From Parcubacteria group bacterium M6-OD1-3 (lineage in GTDB: Bacteria; Patescibacteriota; Minisyncoccia; Moranbacterales; UBA9337), in NCBI GenBank assembly GCA_003056165.1, contig LSNR01000021.1:1-38949 (forward strand): a stretch of 38,949 bases of DNA. Reading direction: 5' to 3'. The position numbers and the translations under genes are program-made. Under the pieces are notes generated by a model. The model was not told the origin of the DNA and ran no database searches. It was given only the letters and a program-made list of their open reading frames with translations. Position 1 is the first letter of the stretch, and each line of letters starts with the position of its first letter. This document shows, in pieces, positions 25,466-35,078 of this stretch.

Positions 25466-25873
25466 TTACCAGACTTCACAAATCAACTCTCCGCCAATTT
25501 TATTCTTACGAGCATCCTCTCCACTCATTACACCTTTAGATGTAGACATTATAATCATTCCGCGCCCACCTTTTACTTTTTGAATTTTTTCACTGCTAAT
25601 ATAAATTCTTTGACCCTCCTTACTGACTCTTTTAAGTTGTTTTATTGCTGGAACACTTTTATTTAAATTATTTTTTTCATAATATTTTAAAGAAATTTTA
25701 ATGAAATCATAGCTCTCTCCTTTTACTTTTTTTATTTCACCAACAAAACCACGCCTGTGTAAAGCATCCACAATGGCTTTCTTAAATTTTGAACTAGGAA
25801 AAATAACTTCACTGTGTCCAGCTCGTTGAGCATTCCTAATTCTTGTTAACATATCTGCAATTGGATCTAACAT
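25466..25873 (-). CDS. rpsH: Ribosomal protein uS8
   Basis: MLDPIADMLTRIRNAQRAGH...GRGMIIMSTSKGVMSGEDARKNKIGGELICEVW. Confidence 0.95.
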   Translation of the reverse strand: MLDPIADMLTRIRNAQRAGHSEVIFPSSKFKKAIVDALHRRGFVGEIKKVKGESYDFIKISLKYYEKNNLNKSVPAIKQLKRVSKEGQRIYISSEKIQKVKGGRGMIIMSTSKGVMSGEDARKNKIGGELICEVW

Positions 25874-25961
25874 ATATAGTTCTAGTCGTTCAAAACCGTT
25901 TTATTACTATGCTCTTTTTTAAGCAAATATTTTAACGATTTTAACGATTTTAACATTCAAA

Positions 25962-26147
25962 TTACCAGCTACTTTTTTTAACTCCAGGTATTTCTCCCCT
26001 ACTTGCTAATTCTCGAAAACAAATTCTACACATATCAAACTTGCGCATATATCCTCTTTTTCTACCACACTTCCAACAACGATTAACTTTTCTAGTAGAA
26101 AATTTTGGAGTTTTTTTAGCCTTAGCAATTACTGATTTTTTTGCCAT
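25962..26147 (-). CDS. rpsN: Ribosomal protein uS14 type Z (zinc-binding)
   Basis: [61 protein letters not shown]. Confidence 0.95.
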   Translation of the reverse strand: MAKKSVIAKAKKTPKFSTRKVNRCWKCGRKRGYMRKFDMCRICFRELASRGEIPGVKKSSW

Positions 26148-26215
26148 ATAATTATTAACTTTTTTAGTCCGCTCCACCTACTGGCAGATAGCGAATCATC
26201 AACTATCACAATTTA

Positions 26216-26770
26216 TTATTTATTATTTTCTTCTATGGGAAATCCTAACAATCTAAATAATTTTTCTCCTTCTTTTTTATTATTAGTGGTCGTAACAACA
26301 TTTACCTGCAAACCGAAAATATTCTTCGCCTCTTCTGCTGAAATTTCTGGAAAAACAATCTGTTCTTTAATTCCAATATTTAAATCGCCTTCCTTACTAA
26401 CACTACTGCTCTTAATACCCTGAAAATCTCTAGTCCTAGGAAAAGCAATATTATTTAATCTGTCAATAAAATCCCACATTCTCTTTCCTCGTAAAGTTAC
26501 CTTGACACCAATATTAGCTCCTTCCCTAACCTTAAAACCTGAGATAGATTTTCGAGATTTGGTCATCAATGGCTTTTGTCCAGTAATAGCGCTTATTGAT
26601 TCCACAATATCCCTTACTTTTTCCTTCTCTTTTTCAAGCTTTCCGATACCAACATTTACTATTACCTTTTTAATTTTTGGTACTGCCAAAAAATTATCAT
26701 AACCGAATCTTTTCTCCAACTCTGGAACTACTTCCTTAATATATTTAGTTTTAGCATTAACAATTTTCAT
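26216..26770 (-). CDS. rplE: Ribosomal protein uL5
   Basis: VPKIKKVIVNVGIG...GQKPLMTKSRKSISGFKVREGANIGVKVTLRG. Confidence 0.95.
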   Translation of the reverse strand: MKIVNAKTKYIKEVVPELEKRFGYDNFLAVPKIKKVIVNVGIGKLEKEKEKVRDIVESISAITGQKPLMTKSRKSISGFKVREGANIGVKVTLRGKRMWDFIDRLNNIAFPRTRDFQGIKSSSVSKEGDLNIGIKEQIVFPEISAEEAKNIFGLQVNVVTTTNNKKEGEKLFRLLGFPIEENNK

Positions 26771-26821
26771 ATCATTCTATTTAAAAATTTCACTCCTCTA
26801 TATAATTATAAAATTTTGATT

Positions 26822-27130
26822 TTATTTAATTTCTTTTCCACATTTTTTGCAAATACGCATCTTAGCCTCTCCATTTTTGGAGTAAGCCACCCTAGTCAAT
26901 TTAGAACAATTGGGACAAATTAACATCACATTAGAAACATTTATTGGGGCAGGAATTTCTACTCGCTCTCCCTTTTCACCTTCCTTTTTCGGACGAGTGT
27001 GTTTTTTTATTATATTTAAACCATCAACAACGATTCTATTTTTATCTCTAATCGTTCGCAAAACTTTTCCAGTTTTTCCATTGTCTTTTCCCGAAATTAT
27101 TTTTACATTGTCATCTTTTTTAATTCTCAT
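26822..27130 (-). CDS. rplX: Ribosomal protein uL24
   Basis: KIISGKDNGKTGKVLRTIRDKNRIVVDGLNIIKKHTRP; C-terminal CPNC/CKKC. Confidence 0.95.
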   Translation of the reverse strand: MRIKKDDNVKIISGKDNGKTGKVLRTIRDKNRIVVDGLNIIKKHTRPKKEGEKGERVEIPAPINVSNVMLICPNCSKLTRVAYSKNGEAKMRICKKCGKEIK

Positions 27131-27185
27131 AATAGTATGGTAATAATATGGTTATTGGACTAAACTTTACTCGTTAATGTGTTAT

Positions 27186-27551
27186 TTATAATACTTCTAC
27201 TGCCAAAGAGGCAATTTTACTAAACCCCTTTTCTTTAATTTCTCTTGCAATAGGACCGAATATTCTAGTTCCTTTTGGTTCTTTATTTTCAACAATAACT
27301 GCTGCATTCTCATCAAAACGAATATATGAACCATCTTTTCTTCTTAAACTTTTTTTCTGCCTAACTATTACTGCTCTAACTTTATCACCTTTTTTAACAG
27401 CACCTCTCGGCTCGGATGATTTTACGGATGCCACAATAATATCACCAACATAGGCATATCTTCTGCGTGTACCACCCAAAACCTTAAAGCACTGAATAAC
27501 TTTTGCTCCAGAATTATCTGCTACTTTTAATCTTGATTCTGCTTGTATCAT
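27186..27551 (-). CDS. rplN: Ribosomal protein uL14
   Basis: [27 protein letters not shown]. Confidence 0.96.
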   Translation of the reverse strand: MIQAESRLKVADNSGAKVIQCFKVLGGTRRRYAYVGDIIVASVKSSEPRGAVKKGDKVRAVIVRQKKSLRRKDGSYIRFDENAAVIVENKEPKGTRIFGPIAREIKEKGFSKIASLAVEVL

Positions 27552-27552
27552 A

Positions 27553-27837
27553 TTATTTTTCTACAACTTTAAATTTCTTATCTTTGCTTATTGGTTTAGT
27601 GTTGATAAATTCAACAATATCACCAATTTTATATTTATCACTATCTGTATGTACCTTATATTTCTTAGTGGATTTGTATTTCTTTAAATATTTGGGATGT
27701 GTTTTGAAACTTTCCACAGCAACAACTAGCGTTTTAGCCATTTTATTACTGACAACAACACCTTTTTTGGCCTTTTTAATATTTTCCTGTTTTTCATCCT
27801 TCATATCCTTGATAATATCTTTAAAATTTAATGTCAT
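27553..27837 (-). CDS. rpsQ: Ribosomal protein uS17
   Basis: [41 protein letters not shown]. Confidence 0.93.
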   Translation of the reverse strand: MTLNFKDIIKDMKDEKQENIKKAKKGVVVSNKMAKTLVVAVESFKTHPKYLKKYKSTKKYKVHTDSDKYKIGDIVEFINTKPISKDKKFKVVEK

Positions 27838-27854
27838 TAATAATAATTTTTAAA

Positions 27855-28046
27855 TTAAGCTTTATTTTTTTCTTGAATAACCGTCAACATTCTGGCAATA
27901 TCTTTTTTAATATTACGAAATTCACGATGATTCTTAGCTTGCTTTACTGCCACATCAAACATCAATGTTTGCGCCACACTTCGCTTTTCTGCAAGGTCTT
28001 TAATTAACTCATTAATATTTTTTTCTCTTATTTCTTTAATTTTCAT
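27855..28046 (-). CDS. rpmC: Ribosomal protein uL29
   Basis: Position and KEIREKNINELIKDLAEKRSVAQTLMFDVAVKQAKNHREFRNIKKDIARMLTVI. Confidence 0.9.
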   Translation of the reverse strand: MKIKEIREKNINELIKDLAEKRSVAQTLMFDVAVKQAKNHREFRNIKKDIARMLTVIQEKNKA

Positions 28047-28105
28047 ACTATTCTCTTCAAATTACGATTTATACAAATCTGCAGACATTCTCTTGGAGAT
28101 TGTAA

Positions 28106-28537
28106 CTATGTCCTTTTTTTCTCTACAAATTTAGTTCTAACGCTCATTTTATATGATGCTAATAGCATCGCTTTTTTTGCCAATTCTCGTTCCACACCAT
28201 CCATTTCAAACATAATTTTTCCAGGCCTTATTTTAGCAACATAATGATCAACGGCACCCTTTCCTTTACCCATAGGAACTTCATCGCCTTTTTTTGTCAT
28301 TGGCTTGTCCGGGAATATTCTTATCCAAATTTTTCCACCCCTCTGAATATGCCTAGTCATAGCTCGCCTAGCAGATTCAATTTGCCTAGATGAAATAAGT
28401 CCGCCAGTCATTGCTTTAAGTCCATAACTTCCAAAGCTAACTTTACTTCCTCGAGTAGTCTTTCCTTGGATAGCTCCACCTCGATGAGTTTTTCTATGCT
28501 TAACTTTTTTTGGCATCAACATATCTAATATCTGCAA
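28106..28537 (-). CDS. rplP: Ribosomal protein uL16
   Basis: [41 protein letters not shown]; true start likely MLMPKK. Confidence 0.95.
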   Translation of the reverse strand: MQILDMLMPKKVKHRKTHRGGAIQGKTTRGSKVSFGSYGLKAMTGGLISSRQIESARRAMTRHIQRGGKIWIRIFPDKPMTKKGDEVPMGKGKGAVDHYVAKIRPGKIMFEMDGVERELAKKAMLLASYKMSVRTKFVEKKRT

Positions 28538-28609
28538 ATCACGAATTATACCTTGAGTGAATCTACGAAATTATTTTATAGATTCGTATTATTCGTACTT
28601 CGCTAGTAA

Positions 28610-29251
28610 TTAATCAAATTTTTCTCCTTTATATATCCAAACTTTTACTCCAATTGCACCGTAGGTAGTCCTAGCTGTCGCTCTGGAAAAATCAATATCT
28701 GCTCTTAATGTTTGTAGTGGAATAGTTCCCCTAGAAAGCCATTCTTTTCTAGACATTTCTGCTCCTCCCAATCTGCCAGATACTTCTATCTTAACACCTT
28801 TAACAATTCTATTTTTTTCAGCTTGATCCAGAGTTGTTTTCATTATTCGCCTAAAAGGAACTCTTTTTTCCAGTTGCTCAGCTACCTGCTGTGCCACAAT
28901 TGAAGCATTCGATTCAAAATCTCTAACTTCTTTAATATCTACATTAATTTTTAGTCGCTCTCCTGAGAAAAAATTCTTTTTAATAAAATTACTAATATCT
29001 TCAATTCCTGAACCGCCTCTACCAATTAAAATTCCTGGGCGAGAAGTTAATATTATAATCTTAATATCATTATCAAACCGCTCTATTTCAACATCAGCGA
29101 TGGATGCTTTTTTCCATTCTTTCATAACACCCTCTCGAATACCAATATCTTCTCTGAGGTTTTTGGCATAATCTTTCCCACCAAACCACCGCGACCGCCA
29201 AGTCGTAGTAATTCCCAATCTAAATCCTTTTGGATTAACTTTTTGTCCCAT
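28610..29251 (-). CDS. rpsC: Ribosomal protein uS3
   Basis: MGQKVNPKGFRLGITTTWRSRWF...GRLGGAEMSRKEW. Confidence 0.96.
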   Translation of the reverse strand: MGQKVNPKGFRLGITTTWRSRWFGGKDYAKNLREDIGIREGVMKEWKKASIADVEIERFDNDIKIIILTSRPGILIGRGGSGIEDISNFIKKNFFSGERLKINVDIKEVRDFESNASIVAQQVAEQLEKRVPFRRIMKTTLDQAEKNRIVKGVKIEVSGRLGGAEMSRKEWLSRGTIPLQTLRADIDFSRATARTTYGAIGVKVWIYKGEKFD

Positions 29252-29364
29252 ATTTTTTTAATCTTTATATAATTGTTATATCAGTTTTACCTTAATCTAT
29301 CAGTCTTAATTATTCTCTAATCTTTATTTAAATGTCAACATTTTTTAATGTTTTCAGTATCATT

Positions 29365-30198
29365 CTACTTCTTTTTAATTCTCCTCTTAACTATAAATTT
29401 ATTACTATATTTCTTTTTCTTTCTAGTTTTCTTACCAAGTGCAATTTTTCCCCACGGAGTTTTTGGATATTTCAAACCAACACCTTGCTTTCCTTCTCCG
29501 CCACCATGCGGATGATCAACCGGATTCATAACAGATCCTCTAACTGTTGGACGAAAACCCATCCATCTCTTCCTACCAGCCTTACCGATTTTTACTGCGC
29601 TATTTTCAAAATTACTTACTTGCCCTATAGTAGCATAACAATTACCATTAACCAACCTTATTTCTCCAGAAGAAAGTTTTAATTGAACATTCTTTTCATC
29701 AATACCCATCAAAGATACCCCTGTACCAGCACTCCTTGCCAACTGTCCACCTTTACCAATTTTTAATTCTACATTAGAAATGATAGTTCCGACTGGAATA
29801 TTTTTCAATTGCATTCTATTCCCATCTTGGAAGGGAGCTTTCTTGTCGGCTACTATATCAACGCCTACTTTCATACCTTCTGACGCTAAAATATATCTCT
29901 TTTCTCCATCTGCGTAAACAACTAAAGCTATTAAAGCTGATCTAACGGGGTCTTTTTCTATAGCAACAATTTTCCCAGGAATCCCTAGTTTATCTTGTTT
30001 GAAATCAACTAAACGATACCTTCGTTTATGCCCGCCACCTCTATGTCTAACAGAAATTTTCCCCCCTGAACGACCTGATATTTTGGTAAGTTTAGTCAAT
30101 AAAGACTTCTCCGGTTTTTTATTGGAAATCTCATCAGGCTTAACAATAGACATATTTCTACGTCCAGCAGTATTTCTTTTGTAAACTTTAATTGCCAT
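29365..30198 (-). CDS. rplB: Ribosomal protein uL2
   Basis: [23 protein letters not shown]...[19 protein letters not shown]. Confidence 0.96.
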   Translation of the reverse strand: MAIKVYKRNTAGRRNMSIVKPDEISNKKPEKSLLTKLTKISGRSGGKISVRHRGGGHKRRYRLVDFKQDKLGIPGKIVAIEKDPVRSALIALVVYADGEKRYILASEGMKVGVDIVADKKAPFQDGNRMQLKNIPVGTIISNVELKIGKGGQLARSAGTGVSLMGIDEKNVQLKLSSGEIRLVNGNCYATIGQVSNFENSAVKIGKAGRKRWMGFRPTVRGSVMNPVDHPHGGGEGKQGVGLKYPKTPWGKIALGKKTRKKKKYSNKFIVKRRIKKK

Positions 30199-30243
30199 AT
30201 TTTCGTATCAAATTATCTTATAACTATACTTTTTTAAAAATTT

Positions 30244-30708
30244 TTAATCTTTCTTTTTCATTTCCTTAACAGTTTTCTTATTCCCAGCAGTTTTATCGTT
30301 ACTTACTTTCATTTTTTTCTTAGCAGTTTCTTTATTAGCTGTTTTATCTTCATTGGGATTATTACTATTATTATCTTTCGATTCCTCCAAAGTCAAATAA
30401 ATATGCGAACTCCTCTTTAAAATTTGGCTAGCCCTTCCATAAGCTCTTGGTCTCCATCTTTTAAGTGTAGCACCTTCTCCAACTAAAATTTCAGCTATCT
30501 TCAAAGATGTCTCGCTTAAGCTGAAATTATTTACAGCATTTGCTTTAGCACTTTCTAACAACTTCCTTAATGGTTCATTAGCTTTTTTGGTTGTATTTTC
30601 CAATCTAAAAATAGCTTCATTAACCATACATCCTCGAATCATATCAGCGGATACTCTGACTTTTCGTGGTGATATTCTTAAATTTTTTAATTTCACTTTA
30701 ACTTTCAT
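30244..30708 (-). CDS. rplV: Ribosomal protein uL22 with Lys/Asn-rich C-terminal tail
   Basis: LKNLRISPRKVRVSADMIRG...GATLKRWRPRAYGRASQILKRSSHIYLTLEE. Confidence 0.95.
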   Translation of the reverse strand: MKVKVKLKNLRISPRKVRVSADMIRGCMVNEAIFRLENTTKKANEPLRKLLESAKANAVNNFSLSETSLKIAEILVGEGATLKRWRPRAYGRASQILKRSSHIYLTLEESKDNNSNNPNEDKTANKETAKKKMKVSNDKTAGNKKTVKEMKKKD

Positions 30709-30727
30709 AATAATATAAAACTAAAAT

Positions 30728-31054
30728 TTACGCTTCTTTTGCCGCTTTCGATGCATCAATTTCTTTTTGTTTGGCAGCCTGTTCTAACTCTTTCTGAATT
30801 TTACCACCATGTTTCAAAAATGTTCGAGTTAAAGAAAATTCTCCAAATTTATGTCCAACCATTTCTTCTACAACATAAACTTCAATAAACTTTCTACCAT
30901 TATAAACCCCGAATGTAAATCCAACCATTTCCGGCGTAATAGTGCAAGATCTAGACCAGGTTTTAATCGGAGTCTTATCTCCTGGTTTTTTATCCTTCAC
31001 CTTCTTTAACAGTCTTTCATCGATATATGGACCTTTTTTTAAACTTCTTGACAT
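30728..31054 (-). CDS. rpsS: Ribosomal protein uS19
   Basis: [19 protein letters not shown]...[13 protein letters not shown]. Confidence 0.95.
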   Translation of the reverse strand: MSRSLKKGPYIDERLLKKVKDKKPGDKTPIKTWSRSCTITPEMVGFTFGVYNGRKFIEVYVVEEMVGHKFGEFSLTRTFLKHGGKIQKELEQAAKQKEIDASKAAKEA

Positions 31055-31071
31055 ATTTTTAATTATTATTA

Positions 31072-31491
31072 CTATTCAAAAACTTCGATTTTGTGGCCTT
31101 TCACTAATGTTACAATCGCCTTTCTTATAGCAGATTTTTTTCCAATTACTTTTCCGAACCTTCTTTTCTTTTGCGGAATATTTATGATATTAATTTTAGC
31201 AATTTTAACACTGTATAGTTTTTCCACAGCTACCTTAATCTGACTTTTTGTAGTTTTGGGTCTCAATTTGAAAACATATTTATTTGCAGACATCAATTCT
31301 TGTGTTTTTTCCGTTATCCATGGATGCAAAATAAAACGATAAGCCATTTCGGTATTCTCAGCAGGAATTACAGGAGCATCTTTTTTATTATTCTTCTTTA
31401 CTGCTTTTTTTATAGGCTTAACATTCTTCTTATCTTTTTTTGAAGATTTCTTTTCGACTTCATTTTCTTTCTTTTTATTAAATAAACCCAT
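31072..31491 (-). CDS. rplW: Ribosomal protein uL23 with Lys-rich N-terminal extension
   Basis: [52 protein letters not shown]. Confidence 0.93.
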   Translation of the reverse strand: MGLFNKKKENEVEKKSSKKDKKNVKPIKKAVKKNNKKDAPVIPAENTEMAYRFILHPWITEKTQELMSANKYVFKLRPKTTKSQIKVAVEKLYSVKIAKINIINIPQKKRRFGKVIGKKSAIRKAIVTLVKGHKIEVFE

Positions 31492-31507
31492 AAATCAAAA
31501 TCACTAA

Positions 31508-32131
31508 TTATTTATACTTTTTTTCTAAATATTTTACAGCGTCTTTGCTCAAAATTAAACTCTTATGATTTAAAATATCATAAACATTCAGAATATCAAT
31601 TGGTAAACATGTTAAATTTTTAATATTTCTAGCATACAAATACAACTTCTTTTCATCACTAGATAAAGCCAATAGGATACTACCTTTTAACTTCAAATTA
31701 TTCAATCCCTTAGCTATCTCTTTTGTTTTCTTTTCTATAATAGAAAATTCATCGATAACAATAAGTTTTTTACTCCTTATTTTTTCGCTCAAGGCAATTT
31801 TAATTGCTTTCTGCTTAGACTTTCGATTAATTTTCTTTTTAAAATTTCTATCTTTAGTCGGTCCAAAAATTATACCACCCTTTCTCCAAATAGGGTTTTT
31901 CACAGAGCCAGTTCTTGCTCGCCCAGTTCCTTTTTGTTTCCATGGTTTTCTTCCAGAACCAATCACCTCACTTTTATCCTTCGTATGTGCTATTGCTACT
32001 CTTTTATTAGCACCAATAGATACATAAACTTGATGTAATAAATCATTATTTGAGGAAACATTAAAAATATTTTCAGATAACTCAATATCCTTCACTTTTG
32101 ATCCTTTTAAATTATATGCTGAAATTTTCAT
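31508..32131 (-). CDS. rplD: Ribosomal protein uL4
   Basis: GSGRKPWKQKGTGRARTGSVKNPIWRKGGIIFGP. Confidence 0.95.
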   Translation of the reverse strand: MKISAYNLKGSKVKDIELSENIFNVSSNNDLLHQVYVSIGANKRVAIAHTKDKSEVIGSGRKPWKQKGTGRARTGSVKNPIWRKGGIIFGPTKDRNFKKKINRKSKQKAIKIALSEKIRSKKLIVIDEFSIIEKKTKEIAKGLNNLKLKGSILLALSSDEKKLYLYARNIKNLTCLPIDILNVYDILNHKSLILSKDAVKYLEKKYK

Positions 32132-32151
32132 CTTATTGTTATTTCAAAAAA

Positions 32152-32721
32152 TTATTTGGCAAATATTTCAATCATTCTTCCTGACACTCCTGGTATTGAT
32201 CCTTTTAAGCCGATTAAATTATTGTCTTTATCGATATAAACAATCTTTAAATTTTTTACTGTACTTCTTGTACCACCCATTCGTCCAGCCATTTTCTTTC
32301 CTTTAATAACATGCTGGGGATAAGCACTTCCAATTGAACCAGGAGCTCGATGATCATGCCGATGTCCATGACTCGCTGGAGAACCATGAAAACCATGTCT
32401 TTTCATAACTCCCTGAAATCCTTTTGCCTTATTAATTCCCGCAACATCTACAGTATCATTTAATTTAAAAATGTCCAATTCTATTTCTTGTCCTTTCTTA
32501 AAGCTATCCTTTTCCTCTCTAGAAATTACAAATTCTCTTCTAAGAGATTTTTTCTTCGTCTTACTAACCTCAACTTGAACAGCTCTATAACCATCTTTTT
32601 TTTCAGTTCGGATTAGTGCAATTTTATTTGGCAAACATTCAATGAGTGTGATATTCAAAGCACCATTCTCTTTATTATAAATGGTTGTCATCCCTATTTT
32701 TTTTCCTAATATAAATCGCAT
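32152..32721 (-). CDS. rplC: Ribosomal protein uL3
   Basis: AKGFQGVMKRHGFHGSPASHGHRHDHRAPGSIG...GKKMAGRMGG. Confidence 0.96.
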   Translation of the reverse strand: MRFILGKKIGMTTIYNKENGALNITLIECLPNKIALIRTEKKDGYRAVQVEVSKTKKKSLRREFVISREEKDSFKKGQEIELDIFKLNDTVDVAGINKAKGFQGVMKRHGFHGSPASHGHRHDHRAPGSIGSAYPQHVIKGKKMAGRMGGTRSTVKNLKIVYIDKDNNLIGLKGSIPGVSGRMIEIFAK

Positions 32722-32780
32722 ATCCTTATAAAAAAATCAAATAAATTCTTGTTAGTAATAAATATTTTTCAATTCCAATA

Positions 32781-32807
32781 AAAAAGCTGGTCTTTTGCGA
32801 GCCAGCG
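32781..32807 (-). terminator. Weak terminator-like hairpin between rpsJ and rplC
   Basis: Minus strand GCTGG-CTCGCAAAAGA-CCAGC followed by TTTTTT. Confidence 0.45.
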
Positions 32808-32900
32808 AAAACTAAAAAATAGTTTTTCTGTAAATTTCTCGCTAGTTGAGTATCTGCAAATATTCAAGCAGACTTTAACTAGTTGTATGTTATAATTTAA

Positions 32901-33221
32901 CTACATTTTTACTTCAATATCAACCCCTGCTGGTAGATCAAGACTAGTCAAATCATCTATTGTTTTTGGTTTCGGATTTAAAATATCAATCAACCTTTTG
33001 TGAACCCTTATTTCGTATTGGTCACGAGCGGTTTTGTGAACAAAAGTTGATTTATTCACAGTTGTTTTGTGAATTTCTGTCGGCAACGGTACGGGACCGG
33101 AAACTTCAGAATTAGAACGCATAGCTGTATCAATAATTTTTTTAGCAGATTGATCAACAATCTTATTATCATACGCTTTAATCTTAATTCTGATTCTTGA
33201 TTGTCCTTCTTCTTTATTCAT
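32901..33221 (-). CDS. rpsJ: Ribosomal protein uS10
   Basis: IRIKIKAYDNKIVDQSAKKIIDTAMRSNSEVSGPVPLPTE. Confidence 0.95.
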   Translation of the reverse strand: MNKEEGQSRIRIKIKAYDNKIVDQSAKKIIDTAMRSNSEVSGPVPLPTEIHKTTVNKSTFVHKTARDQYEIRVHKRLIDILNPKPKTIDDLTSLDLPAGVDIEVKM

Positions 33222-33277
33222 TATACTAAGTTAACCACACAAAAATTAATTCTATCCTCATTATTAAGAGAACATTT

Positions 33278-33303
33278 GTCCCGTTAGTTTAAAGCAACGG
33301 GAC
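33278..33303 (-). promoter_or_regulatory. Stable hairpin between tuf and rpsJ (no U-tract)
   Basis: GTCCCGTT-10 nt-AACGGGAC perfect 8-bp stem. Confidence 0.6.
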
Positions 33304-33317
33304 TATCTTCCCTCAAA

Positions 33318-34508
33318 TTATTTTATGATTTTAGTCACAATTCCGGCACCAACAGTTCTTCCACCTTCACGAATAGCAAATCTCATTCCGTCTTCCATAG
33401 CCACAGTAGATGAAAGTTTAATCTTTAAATTAACTGTATCTCCAGGCATCACCATTTCAGTTCCTTCTGGTAATTCAACTTCTCCAGTTACATCAGTAGT
33501 TCGAATATAAAATTGCGGTTTATATCCTTTAAAAAATGGGGTATGTCTTCCACCTTCTTCTTTTGTTAGAATATAAACTTCACCCTCAAACTCAGTATGC
33601 GGAGTTATTGACCCAGGAGCAGCAATCACTTGCCCTCTCTCAATATCTTCTTTTTTAGTTCCACGAAGAAGAATTCCAGCATTATCTCCAGCCATACCTT
33701 TATCAAGTTGCTTATTAAACATTTCAATTCCAGTAACTGTAGTTTTCTGAGTATCTCTAAGACCAACAATTTCAACTTCATCATTAACATTAACAACGCC
33801 TCGCTCAATTCTTCCAGTTGCTACGGTTCCTCGACCTTCAATTGAAAATATGTCTTCAATCGGTATCAATAATGGCTTGTCAGTATCTCTCTTCGGTTCT
33901 GGAATTTTTTCATCCAAAGCAGTCAATAAATCAAAAATTGGCTTAGCAGATTCATCATCAGCACTTTTAGCTTCAAGAGCTTTAATAGCTGAACCTCTAA
34001 TTATAGACGCATTTTCTCCATCAAATTCATACTTTGTTAAAAGCTCTCTAACTTCTTCTTCAACTAAATCAACAAGCTCAGGGTCATCAACCATATCAAT
34101 CTTATTGATAAACACAACTATATTTGGAACACCAACTTGCTTTGCTAGAAGAATATGTTCTCTCGTTTGTGGCATTGGTCCATCAGTAGCACTTACCACT
34201 AGAATAGCTCCGTCCATTTGAGCTGCTCCAGTAATCATATTTTTAATGTAGTCAGCATGACCGGGACAATCTACATGAGCATAATGCCTTTTATCTGATT
34301 CATATTCACAATGAGCAGTTGCAATGGTAATCCCTCGCTCTTTTTCTTCTGGAGCGTTATCAATATCTTCTACTTTTTTTTCTTGAGCCCAACCTTTCAA
34401 ACTCAAAACATGCAACATTGCTGCTGTTAAAGTAGTTTTACCATGATCAACATGACCAATTGTTCCCACATTAACATGTGGTTTAGTTCTTTCAAATTTC
34501 TCTGCCAT
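33318..34508 (-). CDS. tuf: Elongation factor Tu
   Basis: [30 protein letters not shown]. Confidence 0.98.
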   Translation of the reverse strand: MAEKFERTKPHVNVGTIGHVDHGKTTLTAAMLHVLSLKGWAQEKKVEDIDNAPEEKERGITIATAHCEYESDKRHYAHVDCPGHADYIKNMITGAAQMDGAILVVSATDGPMPQTREHILLAKQVGVPNIVVFINKIDMVDDPELVDLVEEEVRELLTKYEFDGENASIIRGSAIKALEAKSADDESAKPIFDLLTALDEKIPEPKRDTDKPLLIPIEDIFSIEGRGTVATGRIERGVVNVNDEVEIVGLRDTQKTTVTGIEMFNKQLDKGMAGDNAGILLRGTKKEDIERGQVIAAPGSITPHTEFEGEVYILTKEEGGRHTPFFKGYKPQFYIRTTDVTGEVELPEGTEMVMPGDTVNLKIKLSSTVAMEDGMRFAIREGGRTVGAGIVTKIIK

Positions 34509-34520
34509 AAACTTTTGTGC

Positions 34521-34544
34521 TACGAAAGAAAACCCACTTTCGTA
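34521..34544 (-). promoter_or_regulatory. Hairpin immediately upstream of tuf start
   Basis: TACGAAAG-8 nt-CTTTCGTA perfect stem. Confidence 0.5.
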
Positions 34545-34777
34545 AATCTTTTATATTTTTAATTATTAAATTTCTTCTTATTTTATTTAAATTTTATTTT
34601 TAAAACTATATTAATCAAAATCCTTAATATAATTTTACAAATAAAACAAACAATCAATTATCAGTAAACTATTTCAAATTCATAATATCACAGTATAAAA
34701 AATAATGCAACACAAAAACAGAATTAATTAGTTTTTACCTGAATAATATTTTCCATTTGACATCACCTACAAAAACT

Positions 34778-34805
34778 ATAATAGCACTCTCTCAAAATAT
34801 GTCAA
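34778..34805 (-). promoter_or_regulatory. Promoter upstream of tuf
   Basis: Minus strand TTGACA-16 nt-TATTAT. Confidence 0.75.
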
Positions 34806-35078
34806 CCCCACGCATCAAATCATCTAAAATGACACGCCCCATGTGCACGATGACCACATCGTAGACAACCCCGCTGAACTCTCTACAAAGTCCAATGGAG
34901 ATCTATTTTTTAACTTAGTTAAACTTTTCAGCAATTTCTAATCGTATTTTATTTCCATTTTATAGCATCTAAATGAGGCTATGCAACATCAATCGTCTTA
35001 CTAGCATTTCATTAAATTATATTGCCCAATTTTTATTATTAAAATTTTTATTTTTTATAGCATAATAAATCGAGTCAA

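Noticed and set aside
33850-34221. Plus-strand ORFs antisense to tuf (also 33630-33845, 35194-35460, 36433-36738, 36735-37196)
   Set aside because: Mirror-frame ORFs over highly conserved tuf/fusA genes; Ser/Ile/Phe-rich compositional artefacts.
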